50,811 nt of DNA from Dyadobacter psychrotolerans (GTDB lineage: Bacteria > Bacteroidota > Bacteroidia > Cytophagales > Spirosomataceae): assembly GCF_004349265.1 (NCBI RefSeq), contig NZ_SMFL01000025.1:1-50811 (forward strand), read 5' to 3'. The position numbers and the translations under genes are program-made. Positions 40,133 to 49,780 of the stretch are shown here, piece by piece. The notes under the pieces were generated by a model. The model did no database searches. It saw only the letters and a list, made by a program, of their open reading frames with translations, and had not been told where the DNA came from. Every line of letters begins with the position of its first letter. Within the stretch, counting starts at the first letter, position 1.

Positions 40133-41134
40133 TCAGCGTCCTTTTCTTCCAAAAATTACTACAATCGTAAGCAGTATGATTTTTAATTCAAGTTGCAGAC
40201 TCCAGTTTTTAATGTAATAAAGATCATACATAAGTTTATGGCGTGCATCAGAAGTACCTGCTCCGTAGGAGTACATGACCTGGGCGTAGCCGGTAATACC
40301 CGGTTTAACCAGATGACGCTGGTTATAGTAAGGAATAACCTCATCAAAACTTTCACAAAACACGGGTCTTTCAGGACGTGGTCCAATTAATGATATATCT
40401 CTCCTGAATATATTAAAAATCTGTGGTAACTCGTCGATTCTTGTAAGCCGCATAAATCCGCCGTACGCAAATACACGTGAGTCCTTCTTCTTAGAAAAGG
40501 ATGCTCCATTTGACTCTGCATCCAGCCTCATGGATCGAAATTTGATACAACTAAAAGATTTATTAAAAATTCCAACCCGTTCCTGATAGAAGAATGCAGG
40601 CCCTGGAGACTGCAGTTTTACGATAACAAAACTAATTAGCCAAACAGGTAAACTTATGGCTAACAAGACGGAGGAAATTGCTAAATCAATAATTTTTTTG
40701 GGGTAACGAACTCTTCTCCCAAATTCCAACAAACTGGTTAAATTGGGGTTGGTTTGCTCTATGTCTTCAGGAATATATACTTTCTTTAAATCCTTTTCGC
40801 AGAAATCATATACTGTGGTGATTCTTATCGATTTATTTCTTCGCACAACCAATTCATAAATCACATGATACTGACTGTCAAATTGGGGATTTGTAACCAA
40901 ATGAATTTTCTCGTATTTGTCCAGTAGAGGGCTAACCGTAACATTTAGTAAATAGTCATCGTCGGTTGTATGCGGGACGAGAATGATTTCTTTGTATTCG
41001 TTTCTTAACAGGTTCAAATCATTTTTTTGGAGAAAATAATCATAACTCGTAATGATCAATACTTGGTCCGTTTTGGCCGATTTGCTAAGTAAACGGTGAA
41101 CGAACGGACGATTAGACACTAAATGTCGATTCAT
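40133..41134 (-). CDS. Polyprenyl-phosphate sugar-1-phosphate transferase
   Basis: The 333-residue protein has a 140-residue N-terminal part with a Rossmann-like feel (DQVLIITSYDYF). One membrane hairpin follows (IIDLAISSVLLAISLPVWLISFVIV), then the conserved catalytic domain: QERVGIFNKSFSCIKFRSM, RLTRIDELPQIFNIFRRDISLIGPRPERP and LVKPGITGYAQV. These are the WcaJ/RfbP-type motifs that load a sugar phosphate on undecaprenyl phosphate at the cytoplasmic face, the first step of exopolysaccharide synthesis. It is shorter than full-length WcaJ because the multi-pass N-terminus is missing. It leads the operon of three Wzi proteins. Confidence 0.9.
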   Translation of the reverse strand: MNRHLVSNRPFVHRLLSKSAKTDQVLIITSYDYFLQKNDLNLLRNEYKEIILVPHTTDDDYLLNVTVSPLLDKYEKIHLVTNPQFDSQYHVIYELVVRRNKSIRITTVYDFCEKDLKKVYIPEDIEQTNPNLTSLLEFGRRVRYPKKIIDLAISSVLLAISLPVWLISFVIVKLQSPGPAFFYQERVGIFNKSFSCIKFRSMRLDAESNGASFSKKKDSRVFAYGGFMRLTRIDELPQIFNIFRRDISLIGPRPERPVFCESFDEVIPYYNQRHLVKPGITGYAQVMYSYGAGTSDARHKLMYDLYYIKNWSLQLELKIILLTIVVIFGRKGR

Positions 41135-41375
41135 GTGTGCGATGATAGTTGTGTACTTATCGCAAGTTTATAAAAAAAAGTTTAAAGTAAGAAATTTTAT
41201 ATTGTATCGTGCACTTAACATGAAATGAATGTAGTCACGCTAATTTGAAACTGTTAAATGAACGAAGTAGAATAAAAATGAAAAAGTTATGTTTATTCTA
41301 AAACAACCGGTTATTAACTCTCGGTTAACCCAAGCGTTATAGTATTCGGAGATGTCAACAGTCTAAAATATTGAA

Positions 41376-43868
41376 ATGAGATTTTACGTAAAATTGTGGT
41401 TGCTGTTTGTATCTCAAGTATATGGTTTTGACACTTGCGTGCATGCCCAAAGTAGCTTGTTGAAAATTTTAACGACTTCCAGCACGGAATACATGGCAAA
41501 GCCAGACTTGTCAATTTACCCAGCCTTTGTAGATGGAATTGCCTATAGCTCCTGGTCCGAATCTGGTAGTAGACCATTTTTTCAGTTGCTCGCATCCGGT
41601 GGAAACAAACCATATAAATGGAAAGTAATATCCGGAGCGCTCCCATTAGGGATAAATCTAAGTTCTGATGGGAAGTTAAGAGGGCAGGCGCTCAGAGAAG
41701 CAGATTATGAATTTATAGTTGAGGTCTCAGATAGTAAAGGTAAAAATGCTATTAAGGGGTTGACTTTTCGTACTGAATCCTTTCGTTCCAAATGGATGGC
41801 AGATGCAAAGTTTGGTATTATGTTACAGTGGGGGGCATTTACCGAACCGGCATTATATGCAAAGGATCAGATACCTTTATTTGAACAGCGCATAAAAAAT
41901 TTTGATGCAGACAAATGGGCTGAAACGATTGCAAAACTAGGGGGGAGAGTTTTGAATTTTTCTGTTAAGGGAGGCGATGGAATAAGACTTTGGCCCTCTA
42001 CAACACCAAGTTGTCAGGAGCTTAAAACAAAGAGGAATCTAACTTTGGAATTAATCAATGCCTGTCACAAACGGGGAATCAAATTTGTTGCCTATTTTGC
42101 TCCTGACAACTCGTGGAATAAAGTGGTGATGGATACGGATATAGACTGTAAAAGTACGAGTAGTGGTGCGGAATTAAACAAAGGTCTTATTCGCGAACTT
42201 ATCAAAATGGGTGTAGATGGTCTTTGGATTGATATGGCCGCATCCTCAGAATTATATCCCGGCTCTTATGGAAAGTGGTTCCCTTGGAATGAAATGATAC
42301 CGATTATACGGGCAAACAATCCGTATGCAATATTTGCAAACAATCCTGGGGTTCATTATGGTGGAACAGCTTTACGCTGGCCTAACACAGATGTTTTAGT
42401 TTATGAAGGACGCGTCTCCGCCAGCGAGAGCGCTCTTCAGGTAGCAAAACCTCAGATTATTTCCAAAAAGGTTGCAATTGAAGTAGATAACATGCTAGAC
42501 AACTATTGGTGGGAGCCAGTGTCAGGTTCTGTGAAAAACCCGAAGCCTGCAAGTATGATTATTAAAAACATGAAGGCCAACTGGGAGATAGGAGCCACAT
42601 ATATGTTAAATTATCCTATCCCCGCGAATGGTGAGATCTTACCTGAACTGTACAAGCCTATACTTAATGAGATAGGGAAATTTGTTAATGCAAATAATGG
42701 ATGGAGTGAGATGCCTGTTGCATCAGTTATTAATGGAGAGTACGTGGGTTTTCAGACCATCAAACTCTTTGCAAAGCCGGATGCGGTGATTTATTTTTCT
42801 ATTGATGGAAGTAAACCAGACAAAAAAAGTAAGAAATACGTTTCTCCCATTACAATCAAGGAAAGTACCAGGTTGCGGGCAATTGCATATGAAGAGGGGA
42901 GGCCTGGTAGTAAGATATTAGATAGGCAATATGGCATCAGAAACCCGGAAAAACAGTTATTTGCCAATCGTAATTTTACCTCAAAAATTAGCAAGACTAC
43001 AACTGCTCGAATCGAACCAAAGGGATATTACCGGGGTATCAGAATCACTGTTGGGAGGCGTAATGTAACGGTTAGTCAAATTGGACGAAAGTTTGTTGCA
43101 GGTAATAAAAATATTCATAAAATTCTAGTTCAAAGATTTTTTGATCAGTATACTCTGCTGAATTTAGACATAAAGTCGGGAATGGCAAAAGTTGAAAAGG
43201 ATGGATATCAATATATTAATATCCCACCGTTAACGCTTGAAGCCGGAAAGTCTTATCTTATTGTTAGTGAGGAAGATGGTAATGATAAATTTGTAGCTTC
43301 AAAAGTAGAAAAGGAAGATGTAAACGCTGATTTTAGGATTGCGGGCAATGCCATATTAAGTAGTACCGGGGACAGAGTGCCGGTAGTTGAGGACGGTTAC
43401 GGTGAGATACTTTCACTCAAATATTTTACCGGGGGAAAGGAAAGTGAAAATATAGCCCTGGGTAGCAAAGCAACTTTACTTGATAATGCGGGTAATCTTT
43501 TAATCCCAAGTACTGAAATACTCTATGCAGATAATGCTGTGGATGGAGATAACAAAACTCATGCACAAGCTGGTGGACAATATGCATGGACCCTTCAGAT
43601 TGATTTAGGTAAAGTAGTAGATGGAATTATTAAAGCGGCCATCGATTTTAGCCGGGAATATTATCCAACAGATTTTGAAGTTTTCTATTCTACAAAAGGG
43701 ACTGATTGGGTATCACTTGGACGAACAGATAAGAGTGACAATTTACAAATCCTTTTAAATCTTACCAAAATCGATGCCAGATACTTTAGAATCAGGTCTT
43801 ATAAACCTGATGGACCTGGACAAAAAGGGGGGCAGATGGGGGTTGAGGAGTTTAGGTTATTCAAATAA
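41376..43868 (+). CDS. Multidomain GH29-like alpha-L-fucosidase
   Basis: 830 residues with a signal peptide (KLWLLFVSQVYGFDTCVHAQ) and then four modules. An Ig-like (He_PIG) domain covers about 50-125 (PYKWKVISGALPLGINLSSDGKLRG). The GH29-type barrel covers about 135-430: WMADAKFGIMLQWG, then GVDGLWIDMA with the likely nucleophile D286. A chitobiase-C-like domain lies at about 460-525 (AVIYFSIDGSKPDKKSKKY). A C-terminal discoidin (F5/8C) domain lies at about 695-830 (DFEVFYSTKGTDWVSLG). Active-site features differ from classical fucosidases (FGIMLQWG instead of FG.F.HWG), so substrate specificity is uncertain. It is probably exported and acts on surface or environmental glycans; it is divergent from the polysaccharide operon. 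Confidence 0.78.
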   Translation: MRFYVKLWLLFVSQVYGFDTCVHAQSSLLKILTTSSTEYMAKPDLSIYPAFVDGIAYSSWSESGSRPFFQLLASGGNKPYKWKVISGALPLGINLSSDGKLRGQALREADYEFIVEVSDSKGKNAIKGLTFRTESFRSKWMADAKFGIMLQWGAFTEPALYAKDQIPLFEQRIKNFDADKWAETIAKLGGRVLNFSVKGGDGIRLWPSTTPSCQELKTKRNLTLELINACHKRGIKFVAYFAPDNSWNKVVMDTDIDCKSTSSGAELNKGLIRELIKMGVDGLWIDMAASSELYPGSYGKWFPWNEMIPIIRANNPYAIFANNPGVHYGGTALRWPNTDVLVYEGRVSASESALQVAKPQIISKKVAIEVDNMLDNYWWEPVSGSVKNPKPASMIIKNMKANWEIGATYMLNYPIPANGEILPELYKPILNEIGKFVNANNGWSEMPVASVINGEYVGFQTIKLFAKPDAVIYFSIDGSKPDKKSKKYVSPITIKESTRLRAIAYEEGRPGSKILDRQYGIRNPEKQLFANRNFTSKISKTTTARIEPKGYYRGIRITVGRRNVTVSQIGRKFVAGNKNIHKILVQRFFDQYTLLNLDIKSGMAKVEKDGYQYINIPPLTLEAGKSYLIVSEEDGNDKFVASKVEKEDVNADFRIAGNAILSSTGDRVPVVEDGYGEILSLKYFTGGKESENIALGSKATLLDNAGNLLIPSTEILYADNAVDGDNKTHAQAGGQYAWTLQIDLGKVVDGIIKAAIDFSREYYPTDFEVFYSTKGTDWVSLGRTDKSDNLQILLNLTKIDARYFRIRSYKPDGPGQKGGQMGVEEFRLFK

Positions 43869-44051
43869 TATGGCTTAATAAATAAAAGGACTACGCACAC
43901 CATTTAAAAAATTTGCCCGAATTGTAGAATTACTTTAATAAAAAATACAGGTTTGTGGCTGTTGATAGTTGTAAGTTATAAATATTATTACATATTTGTA
44001 GAACTATTTTGTTTTATAAGTAGTTGATAATTGTGACTTTATCTTATCGAC

Positions 44052-45260
44052 ATGAATAAATTATTCTATATATTCAAACTGATCCTGTTTTTATCGCTTG
44101 CTTGCGATGCTTGTTTTGCACAAAAAGGGATTGTTAACACGCAACGGGTTGCTCCATATGGTTTTGTGAACTTCGGGCCGGCGGCAGAGGTTAGCGGTAT
44201 GAATAATTTGCGGCATATAGACGGATACGTCAAGAAGCAGGGTTCGTCCAATTTCTTATTTCCTGTAGGCGATAATGGTCTTTATCGTCCTTTCGTCGCT
44301 GCTGCTGAGGGTATTTCAGGAGCTTATTTTGGAGTTAATCCGGGTGTAGCTGTTACAAGTAATAATAGTGGTGGCAATTTTCCAGTGCTGCCAGCAGGGG
44401 GACCTTTTAACATTTCCAGTAAATCAAGCGAAGTTTCAGTGGTGAGTTCTAAGGAATACTGGGATATAAATGGTGCAGCCGGAACCAAGATTACGCTTAC
44501 CTGGAGTGAATTTAGCGATATAAATTCTCTTGTAAACGGAAATCTAGCTAATTTAATTCTTTTAGGATGGAATGGAAATCAGTGGGTTAGCATTCAATCG
44601 GCTATTGATGCTGTTTCCGCTTTCGGTAGTCCAAGTTCACTTTCATCGGGTTCAATTACTACTATTGGAGCATTTTCACCAGATACCTATAATGTATACA
44701 CCTTGGGTGCCAAGGTTGGCGGACCTTTGCCTGTAACTCTAATATCATTTTCAGCCGGAAAACAGGAAGGAAGTGTGCTTCTTGACTGGTCTACCTCTGC
44801 TGAAATTGATAGTGAGTCATTTGAAATACAGAATAGTCCTGATGGGAAAAAATGGTTTGTCATTGGTAATCAAAAATCTAAGGATACCGGCGTTGGTATT
44901 GATAATAGCTATAGCTTTTTACACACTAATCCTTGGGAAGGTGAAAATTTCTATCGCCTTAAGATAATTGACAAAGACCGTACGTTTACATTCAGTTCAA
45001 TAAAAAGTGTGATATTCAATGAAGCCGGCATAATCGTTTATCCTAATCCGGTATACGACAGGATTTATTTTAAAAACCTGCTAAGTTCCGAAGTGGAAAA
45101 AGTTTCGTTAATAAATCCTTCGGGCAAAACTGTTTATGCATCCTCCTCTTTTTCTATAGATGGCATAGATGTAAAACATTTAGATACAGGTTTTTACGTG
45201 TTATCCATAATAACCAAAAGGGGCGATTTAAAATCCTTTAAGATACTATTACGTCGTTGA
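44052..45260 (+). CDS. T9SS-sorted secreted protein
   Basis: The 402-residue protein has a signal peptide (FKLILFLSLACDACFAQ), a beta-rich middle and a type IX secretion C-terminal domain. The last part includes PLPVTLISFSAG (spacer preceding T9SS domains), SFEIQNSPDGKKW, then IIVYPNPVYDRIYF and the end KSFKILLRR, the typical sorting signal. The N-terminal half (GFVNFGPAAEV, NFLFPVGDNGLYRP) is a beta-sandwich common in Cytophagales surface proteins of unknown function. It is cleaved and attached to the surface or secreted. It sits upstream of a DUF1800/DUF1501 pair, which suggests joint use. Confidence 0.85.
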   Translation: MNKLFYIFKLILFLSLACDACFAQKGIVNTQRVAPYGFVNFGPAAEVSGMNNLRHIDGYVKKQGSSNFLFPVGDNGLYRPFVAAAEGISGAYFGVNPGVAVTSNNSGGNFPVLPAGGPFNISSKSSEVSVVSSKEYWDINGAAGTKITLTWSEFSDINSLVNGNLANLILLGWNGNQWVSIQSAIDAVSAFGSPSSLSSGSITTIGAFSPDTYNVYTLGAKVGGPLPVTLISFSAGKQEGSVLLDWSTSAEIDSESFEIQNSPDGKKWFVIGNQKSKDTGVGIDNSYSFLHTNPWEGENFYRLKIIDKDRTFTFSSIKSVIFNEAGIIVYPNPVYDRIYFKNLLSSEVEKVSLINPSGKTVYASSSFSIDGIDVKHLDTGFYVLSIITKRGDLKSFKILLRR

Positions 45261-45271
45261 CGTCAACGACG
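45252..45271. repeat. Perfect 20-bp palindrome over a stop codon
   Basis: CGTCGTTGACGTCAACGACG is identical on both strands. The TGA stop of the preceding gene lies inside it (45258-45260). As RNA it would form an 8-bp stem with a 4-nt loop; no T-tract follows, so it may be a weak terminator, an mRNA end stabiliser or a protein-binding site. Confidence 0.7.
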
Positions 45272-45305
45272 GGGTAAAATATAAAATCTGACGGTAAATC
45301 TCATT

Positions 45306-46940
45306 ATGGCATATTTAAATAAGAATACAGCGCCATTAACGGCAAAGACTGCGGCGCACCTTCTAAGAAGGGCGACTTTCGGGCCTACACAACAGGAAAT
45401 TCAGGATTTTGTGGGGCTTACTCCCACGCAGGCAGTACAAAAGCTAATTGCTAATGTCTCAGTTACACTTGATAGTTCTCAGCCAATTGATCTTGATGCG
45501 GCAAGTCCGGGATTTGGAAATACCTATATAGGGCTACCGTTTAACTTAAGCCGTGAATTCGATTTAAGTATTTATGTAAGCTATTGGTGGGTGGGTTTAA
45601 TGACTGAACAGAACGGTAAACCTTCGTTGCTTGAAAAATTAACAGCCTTCTGGCAGAATCATTGGGTGGTTGTTCAAACTGAAATAGGAGATTATCGGAT
45701 GATTTATCAATATCTTCAGTTATTGCGTCATTCTTGCCTGGGCAATTTCAGAACCCTGGCAATAGAAATGACTAAAAATGCCGGCATGCTCCTATATCAA
45801 AATGGAAATACAAACGAAAAGGAACATCCGAATGAAAATTACGCCCGTGAACTACAGGAATTATTTGTTGTTGGGCAAAAGGATTTTTATGGTAACCTCA
45901 ACTATACAGAACAGGATGTTAAAGAGGCTGCCAGAGTACTAACAGGCTGGGAAGTCGTAAATCATAGAGTTGTTAATTCTATCTCTGTTGATGCAAAATT
46001 TACCCCTACAAGACATGATACTGAGAGCAAGACTTTTTCCGCAAAGTATTTAAGTAAATCAATTGCTGGTCGTTCAGGTTCATCTGCTGGTTTGGATGAA
46101 CTAACAGATTTAATAAACATTTTGCTTGAACATCCGGAGACACCGAAGTTTTTGTGCAGAAAGTTGTATAGATGGTATGTTAATCCGAACGTCACAGAGG
46201 AAATCGAAAATAATGTTATAATTCCGTTAGCTCAGATATTTGCCGGTAGTCAAAATAATTATGCTATCCAGCCAATACTGGAAATTTTGTTGACTAGCGA
46301 CATCTTTTATGATCAGGCAAACATCGGCGCGATCACTAAGGCTCCGGCTGACTTGTTAGTAGGCACAGTTCGATTTTTTAATCAACCGGTTCCAAATATT
46401 AAAACGGATAGTGCCGCATTTAAAGAGTTGATTGAGTGGATGAAAAGAGGGATTAGAATCATGCAGCAAGATATTTTAGATCATCCTTCTGTTTTCGGTT
46501 ATCCTCCATATTATCAGATTGGGTATTCCAAAAATTGGATAAACGGTGCTACCCTATATCAAAGAGGAGAATACACAGATTCCTTTGTCTGGCCCTGGAA
46601 ACAGATTAAGCCCGGATATAAATTGGGTATTGATATTCTTGCCTGGGTTAAATCGTTACAGCCCAATTTTTCAGATGTGGCTGGAACTCCCGCAATTACA
46701 TGTGTAGATGTTTTGAATGGCTTGACAAAGAATTTATTTGCCGTTGATCTGTTTCAGTCGCAAAGGGATTTTTTGATAGATACTATTATGATGCAGGGAA
46801 TATCAAGGAACTCCTGGATAATAGAATGGAATGGATATAGAAGTAATCCTTCGAACGAGAATAATACCAATGCTTGCAGATATCGGTGTCAGGTGTTGAT
46901 GGAGTATATGTTAAGGATGGCAGAGTACCATATTTTCTAA
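45306..46940 (+). CDS. DUF1800 family protein
   Basis: The 544-residue protein has the DUF1800 hallmarks: TAAHLLRRATFGPTQQEIQDF at the start, LTAFWQNHWVV, NYARELQELFVVGQKDFYGNLNYTEQDVKEAARVLTGW and FLCRKLYRWYVNP, ending in LMEYMLRMAEYHIF. No signal peptide is visible at the chosen ATG (MAYLNKNTAP). DUF1800 genes are almost always followed by a DUF1501 gene, as here 8 bp later. Their role is unknown, but links to surface and secreted polymer degradation and to secretion have been proposed. Confidence 0.9.
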   Translation: MAYLNKNTAPLTAKTAAHLLRRATFGPTQQEIQDFVGLTPTQAVQKLIANVSVTLDSSQPIDLDAASPGFGNTYIGLPFNLSREFDLSIYVSYWWVGLMTEQNGKPSLLEKLTAFWQNHWVVVQTEIGDYRMIYQYLQLLRHSCLGNFRTLAIEMTKNAGMLLYQNGNTNEKEHPNENYARELQELFVVGQKDFYGNLNYTEQDVKEAARVLTGWEVVNHRVVNSISVDAKFTPTRHDTESKTFSAKYLSKSIAGRSGSSAGLDELTDLINILLEHPETPKFLCRKLYRWYVNPNVTEEIENNVIIPLAQIFAGSQNNYAIQPILEILLTSDIFYDQANIGAITKAPADLLVGTVRFFNQPVPNIKTDSAAFKELIEWMKRGIRIMQQDILDHPSVFGYPPYYQIGYSKNWINGATLYQRGEYTDSFVWPWKQIKPGYKLGIDILAWVKSLQPNFSDVAGTPAITCVDVLNGLTKNLFAVDLFQSQRDFLIDTIMMQGISRNSWIIEWNGYRSNPSNENNTNACRYRCQVLMEYMLRMAEYHIF

Positions 46941-46948
46941 AATATAAT

Positions 46949-48460
46949 ATGCAAAGGAGAGATTTTTTAGCTGCGGCGTCGACCATGTTATTGCCCGTAG
47001 TGCTGGATGGATTTCGGATTAAATCATATGGAAAAGACTCGCCGTTGGTCAAATCAATTATGAAAACGGCGGCGTTAAATAACGATAAAATTTTAGTTGT
47101 TATTTATTTAAATGGTGGAAACGATGGGTTGAATACTGTTATTCCACTCGAATATTATTCTAAATATAACGCTCTTAGGACAAATATAGCGATTCCGGAA
47201 GCTCAGGTTCTCAGGTTATCTGGTAACCTGGAAACAGGATTACATCCTGCCATGACAGGCATGAGAGATATGTATAATGAAGGTAAACTGGGAATTATAC
47301 ATTCTGTTTCATATCCGAATCCAAGCTTATCGCATTATAGGTCATCGGAGATATTGATGACAGCCGTAGATTCAAATCAGTATGCTCAAACAGGTTGGGC
47401 GGGGAGATATCTTGAAAATGAATTCCCAAATATAACAACGACGGAAATGCTGGATCCTCTGGCCATTCAAATAGGGTATACAAATTCAACAGCGCTATTA
47501 GGTAGTCAACAGCCATTGGGTGTTGCAATACCAAATGTAGATTCCTTTTATCGGCTTACTGGTGAGGCAGGTTCAATATCTTCCGGCGATCAGCAATGTT
47601 GTGATCCGGGAGACATGATAGAACATTTTCGTCAGCAACAAATTATGTCAGTTGCCTATGCAACCGAGATCAAAAGGGCAGCAGCTGCCGGACACAATCA
47701 AGTCACTTACCCAACAGCAAGTAGTACAAACGAATTGTCGGAGCAACTTAAAGTCGTGGCGAGACTTATTCATGGAGGACTGAAAACTAAAATATATTAT
47801 CTGGAGATGCTTGGTTATGATACACACGCTGGGCAGGTAGGTACCAATAATACAGAAGGAATTCATGCTAATTTGTTGAAAAAACTATCAGATTCTATTG
47901 CCATTTTTCAAAAGGATTTGAAAGCCCAAGGAACCGAAAACAAGGTTGTTGGAATGACATTTTCTGATTTTGGCAGACGTGCTACAAGCAATGCCTCTAA
48001 GGGAACGGATCACGGGATCGCCGCGCCTATGTTTGTTTTTGGAACTGGTATAAAAAGACAGGTTGTTGGAACAAATCCTGATTTAGTAAACGATCTGGTG
48101 CCTTTAGTTGCTCCGGCACATGATTCAAATCAGGATATTAAAATGCAGATTGACTTTAGAAGGGTTTATAATGATATAATAAATGATTGGTTTGGGGTGA
48201 CAAAAACGACAACAGACTCAATTTTATTTAGAAATTTTAATACTATTTCACTCTTTTCGGATGTTGTTGAAACTGTTAAATCTGGTTCCTGGCCAGATCG
48301 AGAAGTCTGGTCAAGCAACCGGGTGCCTGGTCCGAATGAATATGTCAAAGTTAATTATGGACATAATATTCAGATAGCACAGGATATCACCGTGAAAAAC
48401 ATTCAGGTTGATGGAGAGCTAACATTTCTAGGCAGTTTTGGAGTAAATACCACTGGATAA
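46949..48460 (+). CDS. DUF1501 family protein with Tat signal
   Basis: ATG 46949 begins MQRRDFLAAASTMLLPVVL, a twin-arginine signal; longer in-frame starts overlap the DUF1800 gene and are unlikely. The 503 residues follow the alkaline-phosphatase-like DUF1501 pattern: ILVVIYLNGGNDGLNTVIPL, LGYDTHAGQ, GMTFSDFGRRATSNASKGTDHG and FGTGIKRQVVG. The last 60 residues (SWPDREVWSSNRVPGPNEY...ITVKNIQVDGELTF) look like the start of a G8-like beta domain and lack the usual continuation, so the C-terminus may be truncated or specialised. It is coupled to the DUF1800 gene with 8 bp between them. Confidence 0.88.
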   Translation: MQRRDFLAAASTMLLPVVLDGFRIKSYGKDSPLVKSIMKTAALNNDKILVVIYLNGGNDGLNTVIPLEYYSKYNALRTNIAIPEAQVLRLSGNLETGLHPAMTGMRDMYNEGKLGIIHSVSYPNPSLSHYRSSEILMTAVDSNQYAQTGWAGRYLENEFPNITTTEMLDPLAIQIGYTNSTALLGSQQPLGVAIPNVDSFYRLTGEAGSISSGDQQCCDPGDMIEHFRQQQIMSVAYATEIKRAAAAGHNQVTYPTASSTNELSEQLKVVARLIHGGLKTKIYYLEMLGYDTHAGQVGTNNTEGIHANLLKKLSDSIAIFQKDLKAQGTENKVVGMTFSDFGRRATSNASKGTDHGIAAPMFVFGTGIKRQVVGTNPDLVNDLVPLVAPAHDSNQDIKMQIDFRRVYNDIINDWFGVTKTTTDSILFRNFNTISLFSDVVETVKSGSWPDREVWSSNRVPGPNEYVKVNYGHNIQIAQDITVKNIQVDGELTFLGSFGVNTTG

Positions 48461-48527
48461 GAAATTCGCTGTGAGTGAAAAAGTTTTATAATTATTAATT
48501 ACATTGTGGAAATCGTATTTCCACCAA

Positions 48528-49556
48528 ATGACAAGAGCAAGAAGTGAATTTATAGACTTTGCCAAAGGGTATGCCATATTGCTAGTGGTATTGGGGCATT
48601 CAGTTCAAATTGTAGAGGAAGCTATTTTTTTTGAATCTTTTGTTTTCGTTTTTATTTACTCTTTCCACATGCCACTTTTTATCTCGATAAGTGGATATCT
48701 ATTTTATAGTACAGTTACGAAAAAGAGTTTACAGGAAATTTTTTGCCAGAGATTCAAGTCATTAGTAATTCCGACCATAATTTGGACAATGATCATGTTC
48801 CTGCTGTATAACTATCAGGAGCTTGTCTATCCCCAGCAAGACAAAAAGAGCCTACTGAAGTCGTTTATCGGTCTTATTCCCAGATTTTATTGGTTTTTAC
48901 CAATATTGTTTGCCTCAATGATTTTACTTGCCACCTTTTTATCATTCAGAATTACCCTGTTTATTCAATTTCTAGTTTTTACAGTATTGTTATTTCTGCC
49001 TGATATATCAAGCTTTGCATTTCTGAAGTACCTATTTCCATTTTTTGTAATTGGTTACTTATTTAACAAATTTAACCTGGTGTTTATTAAAATTTCGCCA
49101 TTGGTTATTTTACTATTCACTCTGATATTTTTAGCATTCTTAATATTCTGGAGGACAGAATTTTTTATCTATAACTCTGGAATGGAATTTTTTCGATTTA
49201 GTAATCTATCTTTTGATTTAAAGCAGATTTACGTAAATATATATAGATATTTAGCTGGTTTATTTGGTGTAGCTGTTAATCTGTTTTTTTTGCATAAAGC
49301 ATACGTATTTCTGCAAAAAAAATTTATGTTGGATCCTTTTTTAAAAATAGGATCCAAGTCTCTTGGAATATATATGATTCATTTATTAGTTGTATTTCAT
49401 CCGAAAGTAATTTTTCTTGTTCAAAGAATTAATCCTAATAAATATTTTATGATAATTTTTATTGCTGGTTTTTTAATTATATTCTCATTTGTATGTACAA
49501 ATTTGATTGAAAAGAGCGCAGTTTTAAGAAAAGTTCTGTTTGGAGTAATTCATTAG
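48528..49556 (+). CDS. Acyltransferase 3 family membrane protein
   Basis: ATG 48528 (MTRARSEFIDFAKGYAILLVVLGH) is preferred over a TTG 24 bp earlier. The 342-residue protein has about ten hydrophobic segments and the acyltransferase-3 features: the N-terminal IDFAKGYAILLVVLGHS with its histidine, and FHMPLFISISGYLFYS. Such enzymes O-acetylate polysaccharides or lipids in the envelope using a transmembrane acyl route, consistent with the nearby exopolysaccharide and glycan genes. It is very AT-rich compared with the genes around it. The intergenic 49557-49780 shows nothing clear. Confidence 0.82.
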   Translation: MTRARSEFIDFAKGYAILLVVLGHSVQIVEEAIFFESFVFVFIYSFHMPLFISISGYLFYSTVTKKSLQEIFCQRFKSLVIPTIIWTMIMFLLYNYQELVYPQQDKKSLLKSFIGLIPRFYWFLPILFASMILLATFLSFRITLFIQFLVFTVLLFLPDISSFAFLKYLFPFFVIGYLFNKFNLVFIKISPLVILLFTLIFLAFLIFWRTEFFIYNSGMEFFRFSNLSFDLKQIYVNIYRYLAGLFGVAVNLFFLHKAYVFLQKKFMLDPFLKIGSKSLGIYMIHLLVVFHPKVIFLVQRINPNKYFMIIFIAGFLIIFSFVCTNLIEKSAVLRKVLFGVIH

Positions 49557-49780
49557 TCATATTAATTATTTGATACTAGGTATTAAAATAATTACACTTT
49601 CCTTAATGAACGTTTCTAAAATTTACTAAAAGTTTTTGATAGAGCTTTTCTTAGATTTTGTTGTTAATATACTAATCGTAATAAATACTTGAAATAACCA
49701 TTACTTAAATACTTTCATATTAAAAAATCGAAAAAATTTACTTTTTATATTTCTATTTAGATAATTTACTAACAGACACT

